A DNA stretch of 64,000 bases, from assembly GCA_022702705.1 (NCBI GenBank), contig CM040439.1:26254345-26318344 (forward strand), read 5' to 3'. The notes below the pieces were generated by a model. That model did not search any database. It saw only the letters and a program-made list of their open reading frames with translations, and was not told the origin of the DNA. This DNA is from Papilionanthe hookeriana x Papilionanthe teres (taxonomy: Eukaryota; Streptophyta; Magnoliopsida; Asparagales; Orchidaceae). Numbering within the stretch: position 1 is the first letter of the stretch; each line of letters begins with the position of its first letter. The position numbers and the translations under genes are program-made. Below, piece after piece: positions 36,801 to 49,600 of the stretch.

Positions 36801-38165
36801 CTTGATATTTTCATCCCACATGATATTTACTCTGGTTTTTGTGCGTACGTATTATAAGTATGGTTCAAACAGGTAATTGTTTAATTTATAGAATAACAGA
36901 TATTCATTATATCTATTGTAGGCATCATTACTCTAAGTTTCACTGATTAAATACCAAGTTCTGTAATTATTTGGTTGTGCTTTCAGGTTCATTAAGATGG
37001 CTGCATGGTTGATGGTTATAGCTCAGAGCCTGCTTATAGTAGCTGCTCGAAAACACTATTCCGTTGATGTGGTGGTTGCATGGCAAGTAGAAGAAAGCTT
37101 TGTTTTTTCTTTTTTGTTATATTATATCTGCTGCATTACGTCTCATCTGGTTTTACGTGCTTTGATGTCAGGTATACTGTAAATTTGGTCGTTTTCTTTG
37201 TTGAAACAAAACTGCCAGGTTTATATATGAACTTCTCAAAATATTCGTTTTATTAGCAGCTTTATATTGAAAAGATTATGGCTATAAATTTGGAATAATT
37301 TTGTGCAGAAATGCCAGATCGTTCTGGTGGAAGTCCGCCAATACTTCCTTTGAGTTCTAAAGAAAGGGAAAGCAAAGCCAAAGAAGAGAACCAGAAGCTT
37401 TTGAATGGTGATGCTGCTGATTGGGTATGGCCCCAAAATTGCAAATCTGTCACATTGCTATTTATAATTGCTTTTTATTTAAATTTTATTTTGAGGGCAC
37501 TGTGGTGGAGTTCTTAGCTGAAAATTTTCATGTTTGAAATAATGCTGGATGTGGCATTAGTAATACACAACTTGCATGCCAGCTTGGTTTTATCTGTGTG
37601 AGAAAGGCATTTTTTAACTGCCTTTCACTCTGTACTTCCTGCTGGCTTGTAGAAAAAATTGAGAGGGAGGGAGAATATTAATGATAGCCTGGTGGTTGAA
37701 GGAGAGGAATATTTCCCGGGAGTCATATATTTGACCCACATACTTTATGTTTTATGGCTCATCATTTCCACTCGTTTGGTTATATGATCGGATAAAAGAC
37801 AGGCAACTTCAGCCTTTTCTAGGTAAATCTGTAGAAAATTGTCAGCAATAAGTAATAAAGTTTCATATTATAAATATGATAACTTTGGTATGGTAACAAC
37901 AATAAATGGAGAAGGATTTGTGATTAACTGGGGTAAGGGTAATGATTATACTAATGATTTGAGAGATTTAAGAGGAAAATTTCATAGACATTTTAAGCTG
38001 AATGTTTTTAATTCTAATTTCTAATCTTTATTCACAAGAAACAAACGCATTTATTCTATTTTATTTTATATCTTTTTACAGAGGCAAAGAACACAAACGA
38101 ACGGGAAGCATATGGAAAATGGCAATCATCATGCTCATTCTGAAGCATCAATGAATGGGGTGTAG
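33835..38165 (+). CDS. IPCS: Inositolphosphoceramide synthase (phosphatidylinositol:ceramide inositolphosphotransferase)
   Basis: Golgi/TGN membrane enzyme that moves phosphoinositol from phosphatidylinositol to ceramide, the first step toward plant GIPC sphingolipids; the Arabidopsis homologue is ERH1/IPCS2. Coding exons: 33835-33867, 33997-34086, 35044-35130, 35221-35289, 36087-36167, 36262-36333, 36629-36689, 36770-36872, 36987-37082, 37172-37218, 37309-37424 and 38082-38165. They join in frame to 312 residues, the usual family length. Conserved segments include YIHGLAARGVHYLHRPGP (from residue 42), ILPGPNYHCREG, YGCGDLIFSSHM (His181) and RKHYSVDVVVAW (His222, Asp226). These supply the lipid-phosphatase-like His/His/Asp triad. 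The C-terminal tail is soluble and rich in Glu, Lys, Asn and His. Two adjacent ATGs begin the frame; the first is used here. Introns 3 and 9 start with GCAAGT instead of GT. Confidence 0.95.
36370..36560. repeat. Foldback repeat in IPCS intron 6
   Basis: GTCAAAATGGCC near the left end is mirrored by GGACAATTTTGGCATTTTACCC at the right, with GGCCAATTTA and TAAATTGACC between. This matches a widespread plant non-autonomous repeat type. It is intronic and non-coding. Confidence 0.45.
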
Positions 38166-39484
38166 AGTGTATAGTGGGCAGAGGCAGCACAAATCACAAA
38201 TGAGAGAGTGGTAGTAAGTGGGACATAGATACGGACAGGATGTTCGTTGGAGACAGACTGCTGAACAGATTGAAATGAAATATCTGAGATTGTGGGAAGA
38301 AATTTTGTTTGATTGAACAATCCTGCTGTCAAAGATGCTTTTATTGTATTGTATCTCTTTAGGATTCTCAGCTCCGCCGGCAATTTTGAATCTTCCTTTT
38401 GTCATTGCTTCACAATTCATTATTTCTTAGCTGGTCTTCATTGTAAACATCGTGCTACAAGTAACTGCACGCTCTTTTTTTAATAATTTTATTTTATACG
38501 TGGTTGCCATCATCACAACTTCCTCTTTTGCTTCCCCATGTTCTTCATGTTCTTTTCTACGAACTTTTGTTTTTGTTGTGTATGTTATAGTATTGAAAAT
38601 TGTTATTGATTTGGCCAATTTAAGAAATCAATTCTTAATTGATTATGTTTTAGATTGAATTTTAAGTTGGTCAGTTTGGTTTGATTTTGGATGGATCAAA
38701 GTACTGTTAAATTGAGGAGAGGTTTAATTATATTTAACTTACTAATCATGTCTTAAGCTGAATATAATGTTTGTTATAATGTTGCTAAAATTTATAATTT
38801 TGATCTGTCAAATAAGTTGTACTTGTGTTATTTTATTTTATGAGATCTATTAATTTAACATTTGAACAATTAATATTATTCAAATTCTTAATTAATAAAT
38901 TTGATTAAAATAAGAATCAAACAAATAACTAAGAGTTGACTAAAGTCAGAATTGTAACTGATATCTTAACTGATAAGATAACAATTGATTAAATCAATTT
39001 GATTTTTTTGATTCCATGTAAAAAGTGCAATTCTGTAATATGGAAATCGATGAAAATTTTTAGTAAGTATTGATTCATTTGAAGTGATTACAACAGTGGG
39101 TGCAGATTAATTGGAAATAATTCAGTGTCAGCCGTTGAGATATTGTTGGACTAATTTTGTCATTTTATATGTTTGATATGTTTTGGGCGCATCCAGGATT
39201 TTATGATTCGGCAAATCTAATAAATTTGGATCTATCAAATCCGAATACTTTTAAATTTAGAAATGTGTTTGATAAAGTTATGATTAAATCCGCTTATTTT
39301 CCAATTCGTCAACTCCATTCTCACCCGTCATGGAATTGTCCTATCTGTCAAATTTGTCCGGGCATCTAGTAGTTCCAACATATTGATCCAATTAACATGA
39401 AATACAAACAAAACTCTTGTTTTTCATCAAATTATTGAAAACTTCACACTTTTCTCCTCGTTTGACGGATATTTTTTAATTACG
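38166..39484. other. IPCS 3' region and AT-rich DNA, no gene seen
   Basis: The first few hundred bases are the likely IPCS 3' UTR. The rest is AT-rich and without a recognisable frame. Confidence 0.5.
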
Positions 39485-40040
39485 TGTTGAATCTTGATTT
39501 GTCTAAAAATCTTGCCGAAAAAATAGAATGTAAATAGAGAGAGAGAGAGAGAGTTAGACAGAGAGAATGAATAGTAATAAATAATAATCAATCGTGCCAA
39601 TCCTCATTTATTGATTCTCCTACTTATAGAGGAGAGGGTATATGATGATGATATTGAGGATTTGCCCTTGTCTTAAAGGGCTAGGGTATTTTTGGTATTT
39701 ATCGGTAAGTCTGTCATCCAGCTACTTTCAAGTCTACCGGTTGAGCTTGTTCGACTGAGCTTGGTCAATATAAATTGACTTGGTCAGTATAAATCGGCTG
39801 AACGATACAAACCGTGTGTCGATCCTTGACCTCTGATGAGGATCCTCTGGGCATCCCTCTGATGGTTGGTTGGAGATGCTAAGGAACTGGATCTTGTCAT
39901 GAGTCGGTTCTTTTGTGATAGTTTGTTCAAGTACTCTTCTGTCTTATTTCTGACTCAGTGACTCATTCTTATATCTGATTGTCGTCTTTTATGTATATAT
40001 TTTAGTTCCTCAATTATCTTTCTTCTTGAAGGCGATGTTG
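39485..40040 (-). repeat. LTR of the Gypsy element (3' LTR on the minus strand)
   Basis: Starts with TGTTGAATCTTGATTTG and shares with 42425-43140 the AGAGAGA run, ATCAATCGTG, CATCCAGCTACTTT and a GAGCTTGGTC/ATAAATCGGCT series. The right limit is approximate. Confidence 0.6.
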
Positions 40041-42424
40041 CAATAAAAATGAGATAATTTATTACAACAATAAATTAAATTTACTATTAATTAATGATTA
40101 AATAATTAAACTCCATTGATTATGCTCCTTTAGTTCATATCAATTAGATCCCATCAACTTTCACATTACTTATTTTCTCCGTGGCTTCTCGTTTGAATAA
40201 ATCGGCTTCTGGGTTTTGTGATGAAGAGCATATCAAACCCCTCGGGTGATATCCCAATTAAAAATCTGGTCTATTTTGTCAATCGAGTAACCTAAATGTA
40301 GGATCACTTGGCGGGAGGGGGTGAAAGGAAGAAGAAAGTTGTCGTTAAGAAGAGAAAAGTGGTTGCACTCTTGCTGTCAGATCAAGTTAGCATTACATTA
40401 TAATAATACACTCCCTCGCTGGTAGTTAATGAAATCTTCTCTGCATCGAACATATGCATCTTGATCTGGTGGTTGCTAGAGAAGATGTCGAGAAAACTCA
40501 TCACAGAATGATCAACCAGCAGATCCATGAGTACATCAATTCATGGCAGAGTGTATCTGTTCTTCGGGCAAGCAGTGTTTCGATTAGTGAAGTCCACGCA
40601 CATCCTCCACTTACCGTTCGGCTTCAACACCATAACAATATTTGATACCCACATTGGATACTAGACCTCTCATATGTAGGTGGCCTCCAACAACTTTTAG
40701 ACCTCTTCCCGGATCGACAAGCCAGAGTGATAATGTCCTCATCTTCTACTTCATCGGTCAGGCCTTTATGTTGATGTTCAGGCTGTGGCATGCGATGTCG
40801 CTCAATATCCCGTGCATCTCGATGCCAGACCAAGCAAAAAATATCTCGGTGTCTCCGAAGGGTGTTGATCAAAACCTACATGTATCCTGCATCAAAAGCT
40901 TCACCTCGTAAATTTTTTTTTACTAGTTTCTCCTTTGGTTGTCGAGATCCGATGGGTGTTCTAGCTAGTCTCAAGACACCCTTCTCGTAGGTTGTCGAGC
41001 TTGGGGATTCCTACTAGATGCTTCTGACCACCCGGAGATAATAGGTGTGGGACTACTTAGATCCTCGCAAACAACGATTACCTCCCTGACGCTAGAGAAC
41101 TTCATAGCCACATGGTAGATTAAGCTAACGGTCTTGAAAGAATTGCGCAGGGGATGACCGAAGATAGCATCGTAAGTGAGAGATGAGCTGACTACTATAA
41201 AGTCTACCATGTTGGTGAACTGCTTCTCTTTTTCTACCCCGGTGATTGGTAAAGCGATGATTCCCAGCACTTTCTTGCTCTCGCTAGAAAAACCATAGAG
41301 TGGGTCGACCGCATATGCAATCGTTCTTTGTTGAGGCCTTTTTAATTTCACATGCTACTCCTTTGAAGTAGTATTTATTTTATATGGCCTCCACTGTCTC
41401 AGTCATTAAAACTCTTAGATGAGTTATTTTGGGTAGTTTGTAGTTTGGTAGTGGATGCTAGTAATACAGAGCAGTCATTAGTCAGAATATTGGGCATGAC
41501 TCTATCAGTGACGTGTTCTCTCAGTCCGCCTGTGGTCATGGGGCGACCAAATGTCTTCATATCAAGGACGGGCAAAAGGACATGAATCATGTTTCAATCT
41601 CCAACCTTCACTTTGGACCACCCTCTTATATGAGCAACGGGCAGAGGAATATAGTCTGAAGAGTTATAGGAAGGGTCATTCCATTAGAGCTTGAGCTCAG
41701 ACGACATGGGCGATAGCGGGTTCCAGGTTCCGCACTTCCAACATATCCTTCTGTAGCATATGATGAATGAGTGAAGGCTATCACTCTATCTCTAACGGAT
41801 CTGCATGAGGGCTTACAAGTTCTTCTAAGACTTCTAGGCATTGGCAAACTACGCCACAAACATCCATTTGAAATAGGTGAACAAAGCGATTACTCCCAAC
41901 AATAATCCATTGAACCACCCGATGGTTGAATCCCTCGGCGTGGCAAAGAAGAGACGACAGCGCGTCGGTGATTCTTAACAAACACATAACTAACTCAAAT
42001 GAGACTATATGGTTGATCAGATCAGTCTGCTCCATATAAGACTCCAGTGTCTGGATCTTGAATCACTCTGCGGCTCGGCCTCAGAGATTTAACAAGAGTA
42101 TTCTCGCGTTATTGGGGCACCTCAATACGTCTGAACCGATTTAGGACGATTAATGCCGACCCACTACTATCAAAGTATTGCCCAAGTTGGGGGAACTCTT
42201 CTATCACTGGGCACTGGTCTAACATCTTGGGGTTGCTGATACCTTCACCGAGTCAGTGCATCTCGGATGACGTCCAATATATAATCGTTTAACTCCAGAA
42301 TCTGTTGAGTTACAAACTCTCTGGTACACTCCATGTTGTCGGTGTTTAAGTTGTGGGTTTCTTCTCTTTGGGTTACTCCACTTCTTGTTTGTGGCATGAT
42401 CCAAACTTATCACATCTTTTAGAA

Positions 42425-43140
42425 TATTGAATTCTTATTTGACTGTGAATCATCTTTAAGGAATACAACGTAAATAAGGAGAGATAGAAAGAGAGAGATA
42501 AACATAAAGAGAGTGAATGAACAGTAATGAATAGTGATCAATCGTGTCAATCATCCTTTTTCATAAAATAAATCTTATAGAGAGGATAAATGGTGATGAT
42601 ATTATATTTTTTCTCCTGTTTTAAATGACTTCGTGTTTGGATAATTCATAATTTTCTAATGGATTGGCTTATCATCCAGCTACTTTTGACTTGTGGACTG
42701 ACCTTAATTGACTTTAGGTCGGCTGGATTAGCTTGATCGGCTGAGCTTGGTCGACATAAATCGGCTCGATCGACTGAGCTTAATTGATGTGGATCAGCCA
42801 ACTGATATGGCCCAGCTATAGATCATTGATCTCTGATGAGAAGCCTCTGAGTGTCCTTGAGATGGTTGGAGATGCCAGATAACCAAATCTTCCCTTGGGT
42901 CGGCTATCATGTGATAGTTAGCTCGGGTACTCTGTCGTGTTTTTGGCCGAGAGGCTCGTTCTTGTATTCTCTGGCCATCTTTGATCCTTCTCGTGGTTCG
43001 GTTGACTTTGGTCGTGCTGGCTTAGCTCGAACAACTTCACTCAGTCGAGGAAACAAGCTCATGATCTTCCATCAGTGGGCACTTCTTCATTGTACTTTTT
43101 CCTTCTGAACCATTCGATCTCTTCAAGATCAGTGCTGACA
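42425..43140 (-). repeat. LTR of the Gypsy element (5' LTR on the minus strand)
   Basis: Diverged counterpart of 39485-40040, with the same block order; the terminal TG is mutated to TA. Contains repeated GGTCGGCTGGATTAGC and TCGGCTGAGCTTGGTCG motifs. The outer end near 43140 is approximate. Confidence 0.6.
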
Positions 43141-43685
43141 CATTTTTAATGTACAATATACATTTGCATTTTCAAATGACTCGGCACTTACCAACAAAAG
43201 CCCAGATTGACATGCAGTATGTCCATGGCAAATGCTTCGACCCAATATGCTTCTAGCACTCACCACAACAAGGTAACGAGTACCACTTCCATGGCATACT
43301 TGTAGCATAATCCAAATATCTTTTAACTATAAAATATGAAAGAAGAGAAAAAATCAAACTCCAAACACACTGTGCAGACTTCGATCAACTTAAAAAATAA
43401 CAGTTGATTGAATAATAAACTCATACAAAAACCATAATCAGATTCGTAGCAGATTAACCAACATCGTCTCTACTACAAGAAATAAGAGAAACCTCTAGTT
43501 TATGCCTCAAAAAGTATAATTTTCCTGAAGTAGCTTTATCAGGCATTCAAAACTGAACGAATAATCCAATGTCCAACAGGGGGTGAGTTAAATTCAGGGT
43601 GAGAAATAAAATTTCCATTTATATTGCAGAATAACTTGACGACAGCCACTTCATCCAAAAGTCCGGAGGATGCTTTCAGTAACAT

Positions 43686-46600
43686 TTAACATGTACTTGC
43701 AGTGCATGAACTGCTTGATGGATTAACCTGACAACTGCTGTATATTCCTGTTTGCAATCCACTCTTAAGCCAAGCAACATTGCTTAACTCATTCGCCATC
43801 GAAGCTATTTCACGATGCAAGATGGGTGGAGACTCGACAAACTCAACAAACTCGGGACCCAACAAGGAGCTGCTACCTTGATCTCTGGTTTTAGTCCCAC
43901 AACAGCCATGCCCACACCTGGATGGTACTTGGGGTTCCCAAAGAATGTTTTCAAGCAATTTGGTATCTCCAGAGCCCGACATGCAAGCTCGAAAGAGTGA
44001 AGCATTCAGTGGGGAAGATCTTGAAGGTAAATAAGTAGCAGCGTGGCTGAGACCAGGATTGTAAGGGCTGAAGGCACTTAATCTAGCAACAGGTCGAATA
44101 ATGGCAGACGGCTGTTTAAATTCAGTTCCAACTGTGTTTGCTCTGTCTTCAAAATAATGAGATAAGCTTTCTATTGAACTAATGTCTCTTCCTTCTGTGC
44201 TTGTGATGGCCTTAACATCCTCAAAAGATTGAGTTTCCTCCGAAGATCCTTTAGTTCTGTCTAAAATATCAGCACTATTATCTTCCTGACCTTCACAAGG
44301 TGCTTGTTTAGAGCTTTCGAATTCAATGCATTTGCGTCTTAGTGTAGAATTCCAATGATTTTTTATAGCGTTGTCAGTTCTACCTTCTAAAAGCCTTGCA
44401 ATTACTGCCCACTTATTACCGTGAACGGAGTGAGCAGCAATTATAATGCGGTCTTCTTCTTCTGCAGCATACATAAGCCTTTATTAATCGCCGCAAAATA
44501 TGCACTGGGATAAAAAAACAAAATGGTGCAAAGAATATCAAGAGCATTTTCCAATTGGTATAAATGATAACACGGGTATAACAAGAATTTAAAGTAAAAA
44601 ATTATGAATAATGTATACGGTTGAATGCAACAATATTCACAAAGGTAGTTGATGAAAAGTATATTATTATAGTATTGTCAAAAGTCCCACATAAATAAAT
44701 AAATTGTGATTAGTACAAATGAAACACTGAGATTTTTTCTTTTTTTTAATCTGAAAAAATTCAAGAATGGGAAAGCTGCCAAGCCCAGCTGATATAATTT
44801 TACCACTGTGAGTCAAGGATTACAAAGAGCGTGCATTCCCATAACTAAAGTTACAAAGAAACATGCCTGAACCTTGAAGGACATCTCAAGTTATTATTAG
44901 GACCTTGGAATCAATAGGCGGCCAGATTTGCAAAAATGGATGATCGATGTCAGGAGTTACAAGGCAAAGTAGTTCACTTGATCATTATCCTGATAAAAGG
45001 GGGGATTGCGTAATAGAAAAGAGATATTGGTGGTTGACAAACATTAGATTTGATCATTGGGATGAGAAATTAAGTCTGACGGAGAATGTTAGAAGTCAAT
45101 TGACGATGAATGGTTGGTAAGCTTGACCAAGTGACCAGTGAGACAAACATCACCAGCCAGATGTCAATCATTAGCAAGTGTAAGATGCTTGATGAGAAAT
45201 GCAGCACATGCATAAGAGAAAAATGTACAACCATAAAAGAATGGTAATGACTTGATGAATATCTTTAATTAGAATAATTTATTTGAGTTTTATGTTGTAA
45301 TTATGTGTAAAATTTTGTTTGTATTTTCAAAGTATGAACTTAAATGAAAAAATTTGAGAATCTAAATTTCATGTGAATTTAAATTTTCAAATGATGGGAA
45401 AATGTTATGGAAGATCGTAAGAGAAATAATTAATTATATGATTAGCAATTAATTAAATATTATTAGATCTATAACGACAATTCGTAGCGATTATTACCTA
45501 TTATTAATTTTTATTCCCTCATTATATACTTTCTATTTGTCTTATTCGATTTTATTTCTTTCCGATTTATTATTCTTTTTTTTTTTTCTATTTGTTTTAT
45601 TATGTTGTATTTCTTTACTTTGTTGTGTCTATTGTAATAGGATTTACATACCCTTCTTCTATCATTAAAATCATGCTGCTCTATTTCAAATCTCAACATG
45701 ATATCAATGCCTAATCCTAGATCTAGTAACCACAGCCGCCTCTGCCGATTCCAGCAATCGGTGATCTCCTCTTCTAATTTTTTTTGCTGCAGTTTTTCCT
45801 TGGTCCCGCTGTCGTTTTCCTTCTACCGTTTTTTTGGGTTCTACAAGCCGCAGGTTTCCTTCTGTTTCCAAGCAGCAGCCGTAGGTTTCCCCAGCCGTAT
45901 GGTTCAGCCGTATGGTTCCCCTTATGATTCCTACACCCGTTTTCTTTGTTGCTGCTCCTACAGCCACTGTTCGACTCTGCCTCTCCAATGGCTGTTGCAT
46001 TGAAGAAGATAGAAGGCTGTGATGAGAAGAGGCGGCAGAAAATTCATTGTTCTCCTTTTCAGCCGCTGATCCCAGCAGCTACTCCCAACGGGCTGATCCC
46101 AATTATGCCGCTGAAGCTTCCTGCCTTCTTTTTCCTTCCAGCCCGACAGTTTTTCTTTCAACCGCTGATCCCAGCAAGCCTCTCAAAGCCGGCCTTTCTA
46201 CAGGCCTTCCTGCTGTTTTTGCTGACGTGGTAATTAAAAAGCCACAGGCCCTCCGATTCCCTGCTTCTTCCTGTGAATTCACTGCAGTGTGGCTTCTTTC
46301 TGCATCTTCCGACATCATTATTTTTCCCCTGTGGCTATTTCCCGCAACTTTTCTTGCATCTTCCTGCAACGTTCTTCCAGCTCACTTGCATATTTACTGT
46401 AACACACTGTAGCTCTTTTGCATCTTTCCTGCAGTTATCCGTCGGCCGGAGACTTACAAATCCATCAATGTCTCAGAATCCCAGTCACGTTTCTTTACTT
46501 GGTCAGAATCAACTCGAATCGTGCTCAGCCCTCGTCTATGCCACCTCGGACCAGTCACTCAATTTGTGTTTACTGTCACAAACCCAACCACACTGGGGCA

Positions 46601-49600
46601 AGTGTTGGAGACTTCATGGTAAACTGGCTCAAAGTAGCTGTTTTACATGTTCCTCATTTACAATGTAACTTATTAACCTGTCAACAAGTTAACAAATGAT
46701 ATTAATTGTGCTGCTAATTTCTCTTCCGATGGTTGTATTTTTCAGGATCGTCGTTCAGGGAGAATGATTGGAACTGCTAAAAGAGTAGCTGGACTCTACT
46801 AGTTCCAAGAGAAAAGTATGGAAAGCGAGGACACATCTTTTAGGAGTTGTAGCTTATCTCGAGTCATTGAATATCTCATTGTGTTGTTACTTTATCGTTT
46901 AAGTCATCCTGGTTTCCAATATTTAAAAAATTTATATCTTCTAATGTTTTCTAATAAAAACCTTTTTAATTTCAATGACATGTCAGTTGGTCAAACATCA
47001 TCGAGTTCATACCCCACACTTACACACCTCCCGCTCTTTTTTTCTCATTCTAATGACCTATGAAGACCATCTCGCACTCCAAGCTACACCAATAATCGGT
47101 GGTTCCTGACTTGACTGATGACCACACTGGAATTATGTGAGTCTACATTTTAAAAGACAAATCAGAAGTTGTTGTCACATTCGAAAACTTCTACACATTC
47201 ATTTTTAACTCAATTCAAAACTCCTATTCAGGTCCTTCTGACCGATAATGACCGTGAATTTTTCAACTCTATTTTTGATGAATTCTTGGTGAGTAAGAGT
47301 ATCATCCACCATAGCTCGTGTATGGACACTCCTCAACAAAATGGAGTAATCGACAGGAAAAACCGTCACCTCCTCGAAGTTGCTTGTTCCACTATGTTCC
47401 AATCAAATTTCTCAAAGTAATTTTGGAACAATGTCATTCTCACTATCACCTATCTCATAAATAGTACCTTCTATAATTTATAAATTTCAAACACCAATGT
47501 TGTCCTAATGTCATGCTTCCTTACTAATCAGGTCTTCTCCATCTTAGACCCCAAGATTTTTTGGTGCACTACTTTTGTTCGAAATATCGCCCCCAATCGA
47601 AGTAAACTTGAACCCAGATCCATAAATGTATCTTCTTTGGGCATTCTGCCACTCAAAAAGAGTACCGGTGTCTTAACCCTTCTACTAACAAAATTATGTG
47701 AGTGCTGATTGCTCTTTCTTTGAAAGTTTTCCCTATTTTCCTAGCTCGGCCCCAAGAGAGGGAGAGCTTGGGTTCTTAGACACTATCCCTTATCCTACTC
47801 GATGTTCCCCCAATTGTTTTTGTCATTGAGGACTCCCCTGTTCCGGTGAATGCACCATCGGTGAGCCCCTTGATTCGGTGAGTGCACCATCTCCTCCTCC
47901 CACTATACGTGTCTATACTCGACACACCCCTTACATGAACCTCTCCACTCCGGGCGGCATCCTTAGCACGACCCCTCCTCCTAATGATGAGGTGAGTTCT
48001 TCGAGTAATGTATGCAATCAGACATGCTCCATCTATTCTATCACAAAATATGTCTCTTTGCGGAGTTTATCTCCGACCTACAGAGCATTTGCTATTGCCT
48101 TAATAGTCCATCAGTTCCCAAATACTATTAAGGTTGCTCTTGCAGATCTAGCCTAGAAAACGACAGTAATGGAGGAGATGAATGCCCTTCAACAAAACCA
48201 TACATGGGACGTTGATCTTTCTCATGGTAAGAAAGTTGTGGGGTGTCGATGGACTTTCAGCAGGAATTTCAACTCTGATGGATCCTTTGAACGCACTAAG
48301 AAAAAATTGGTCGCCAAAGAGTACACATAGACCTACGGAGTTGACTATGAGGAGACATTTGTTCCAGTAGGTAAGTCAAACACTATTCGGGTTCTGTTGT
48401 CTCTTGCAGTGAATCTGGATTGGTCTTTATTTCAGCTAGATGTCAAGAATGTGTTCTTGAATGAAGAGTTTACAAAAGAGGTACACATGTCTCTCCCTCC
48501 TAGCTTTAACTATACGGCCTCCAAAAGGCAAGTATGCATGCTGCAAAAGTCCCTCTATGAGCTAAAGCAGGCCTCGACGGCCTGCTTTGGCCAAGTTCAC
48601 AAAGGTGATTGTGGGTCCTGGTTTTACTCGGGCTCAATTAGATCACACTCACTTTTTACGGCATTCCTCCAATATTCAAGTAGCTATCCTTATACTCTAT
48701 GTTGACGATATTATTCTTACAACTAACAATCTCCCAGCACTTGAGTTTTTGAAAGACATTCTTGCTAAATCTTTTGAAGTGAAGGACTTAAGATCTCTCT
48801 GATACTTCTTAGGCATGGAAGTAGCTCGATCATCTCAGGGCATTTGCCTATCTAAATGCAAATATGTGGTTAATCTCTTGATAGTGTGTAAACTTGTGGT
48901 TGTTCCAATGGATCTCAATGAAAAATTATCTGACATTCCCAATCTCGTGTTTGTCAAAAAGGTCTATCAGCGTCTTCTGGCTCATCTACCTCGCCATACG
49001 CGCCCCGATATATGCAATTAGAAGAAATCTAAGAAATAAATTTCAGGATAATCAACAAACTCAACTAGCTCAAGTGGTTTACAAACTTGATAACATGCTT
49101 GAAACCACAGCTTTTAAAAATGATGAATCTAATCTCGGACCTGATAATCAACAAACTCAACTAGCTCTAGCCGTTTACAAACTCTCCAATATTCACCTAC
49201 GAGCCCAACTCAACCTATTAATTCAGGAGATTTTCATGCAAAAATCAATGAAAAAATCATGCAATTAGAAGAAATCTAAGAAATAAATTAGAGGATTATG
49301 CTACTAACTTTTCAGTCCCACGAGAGAAAGGTAAGCATTTATCTTTGGTGGGGATCATGATCCCAATAAGTTAACATATTGGCTCATCCGAACGAATGAT
49401 TTTTTTTTATTAGCATGTAATAAATGAGTTTTAAAGAGTTCAATATGCTAAACTGAAATTGCCATGTTATGTTGAGATTTACTAGAACGATCCGTTAAAA
49501 AAAAAAATGAAAGAGAAAAATAAAGAATGGAAAAGACCATGCTAACTCGTATTGCAACAATAACAACAACAACAGCGCTTTATCCGACTAAGTCGGGTTG

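Larger units (their letters stand above)
39485..43140 (-). mobile_element. Degenerate Ty3/Gypsy LTR retrotransposon
   Basis: Two diverged LTRs (about 39485-40040 and 42425-43140) flank a shortened internal region read on the minus strand. In order: a gag start near 42395 (MPQTRSGVTQREE); a gag capsid-type segment near 41800-42035 (DLINHIVSFE); an aspartic-protease-region segment at about 41000-41340 (with VVSSSLTYDAIFGHPLRNSF); and the first part of reverse transcriptase at about 40430-40690 (KPNGKWRMCVDFTNRN). RT breaks off early, and RNase H and integrase are missing. Stops and frameshifts interrupt gag and RT. It is an inactive copy; LTR divergence suggests an old insertion. Confidence 0.8.

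Noticed and set aside
40790..41351. Independent genes in the 40.4-42.5 kb region
   Set aside because: The frames match gag, protease and RT regions of a Ty3/Gypsy element between two LTRs.
43815..44005. Open frames on the other strand or frame of MYB exon 2
   Set aside because: They are shadows of the MYB coding frame.
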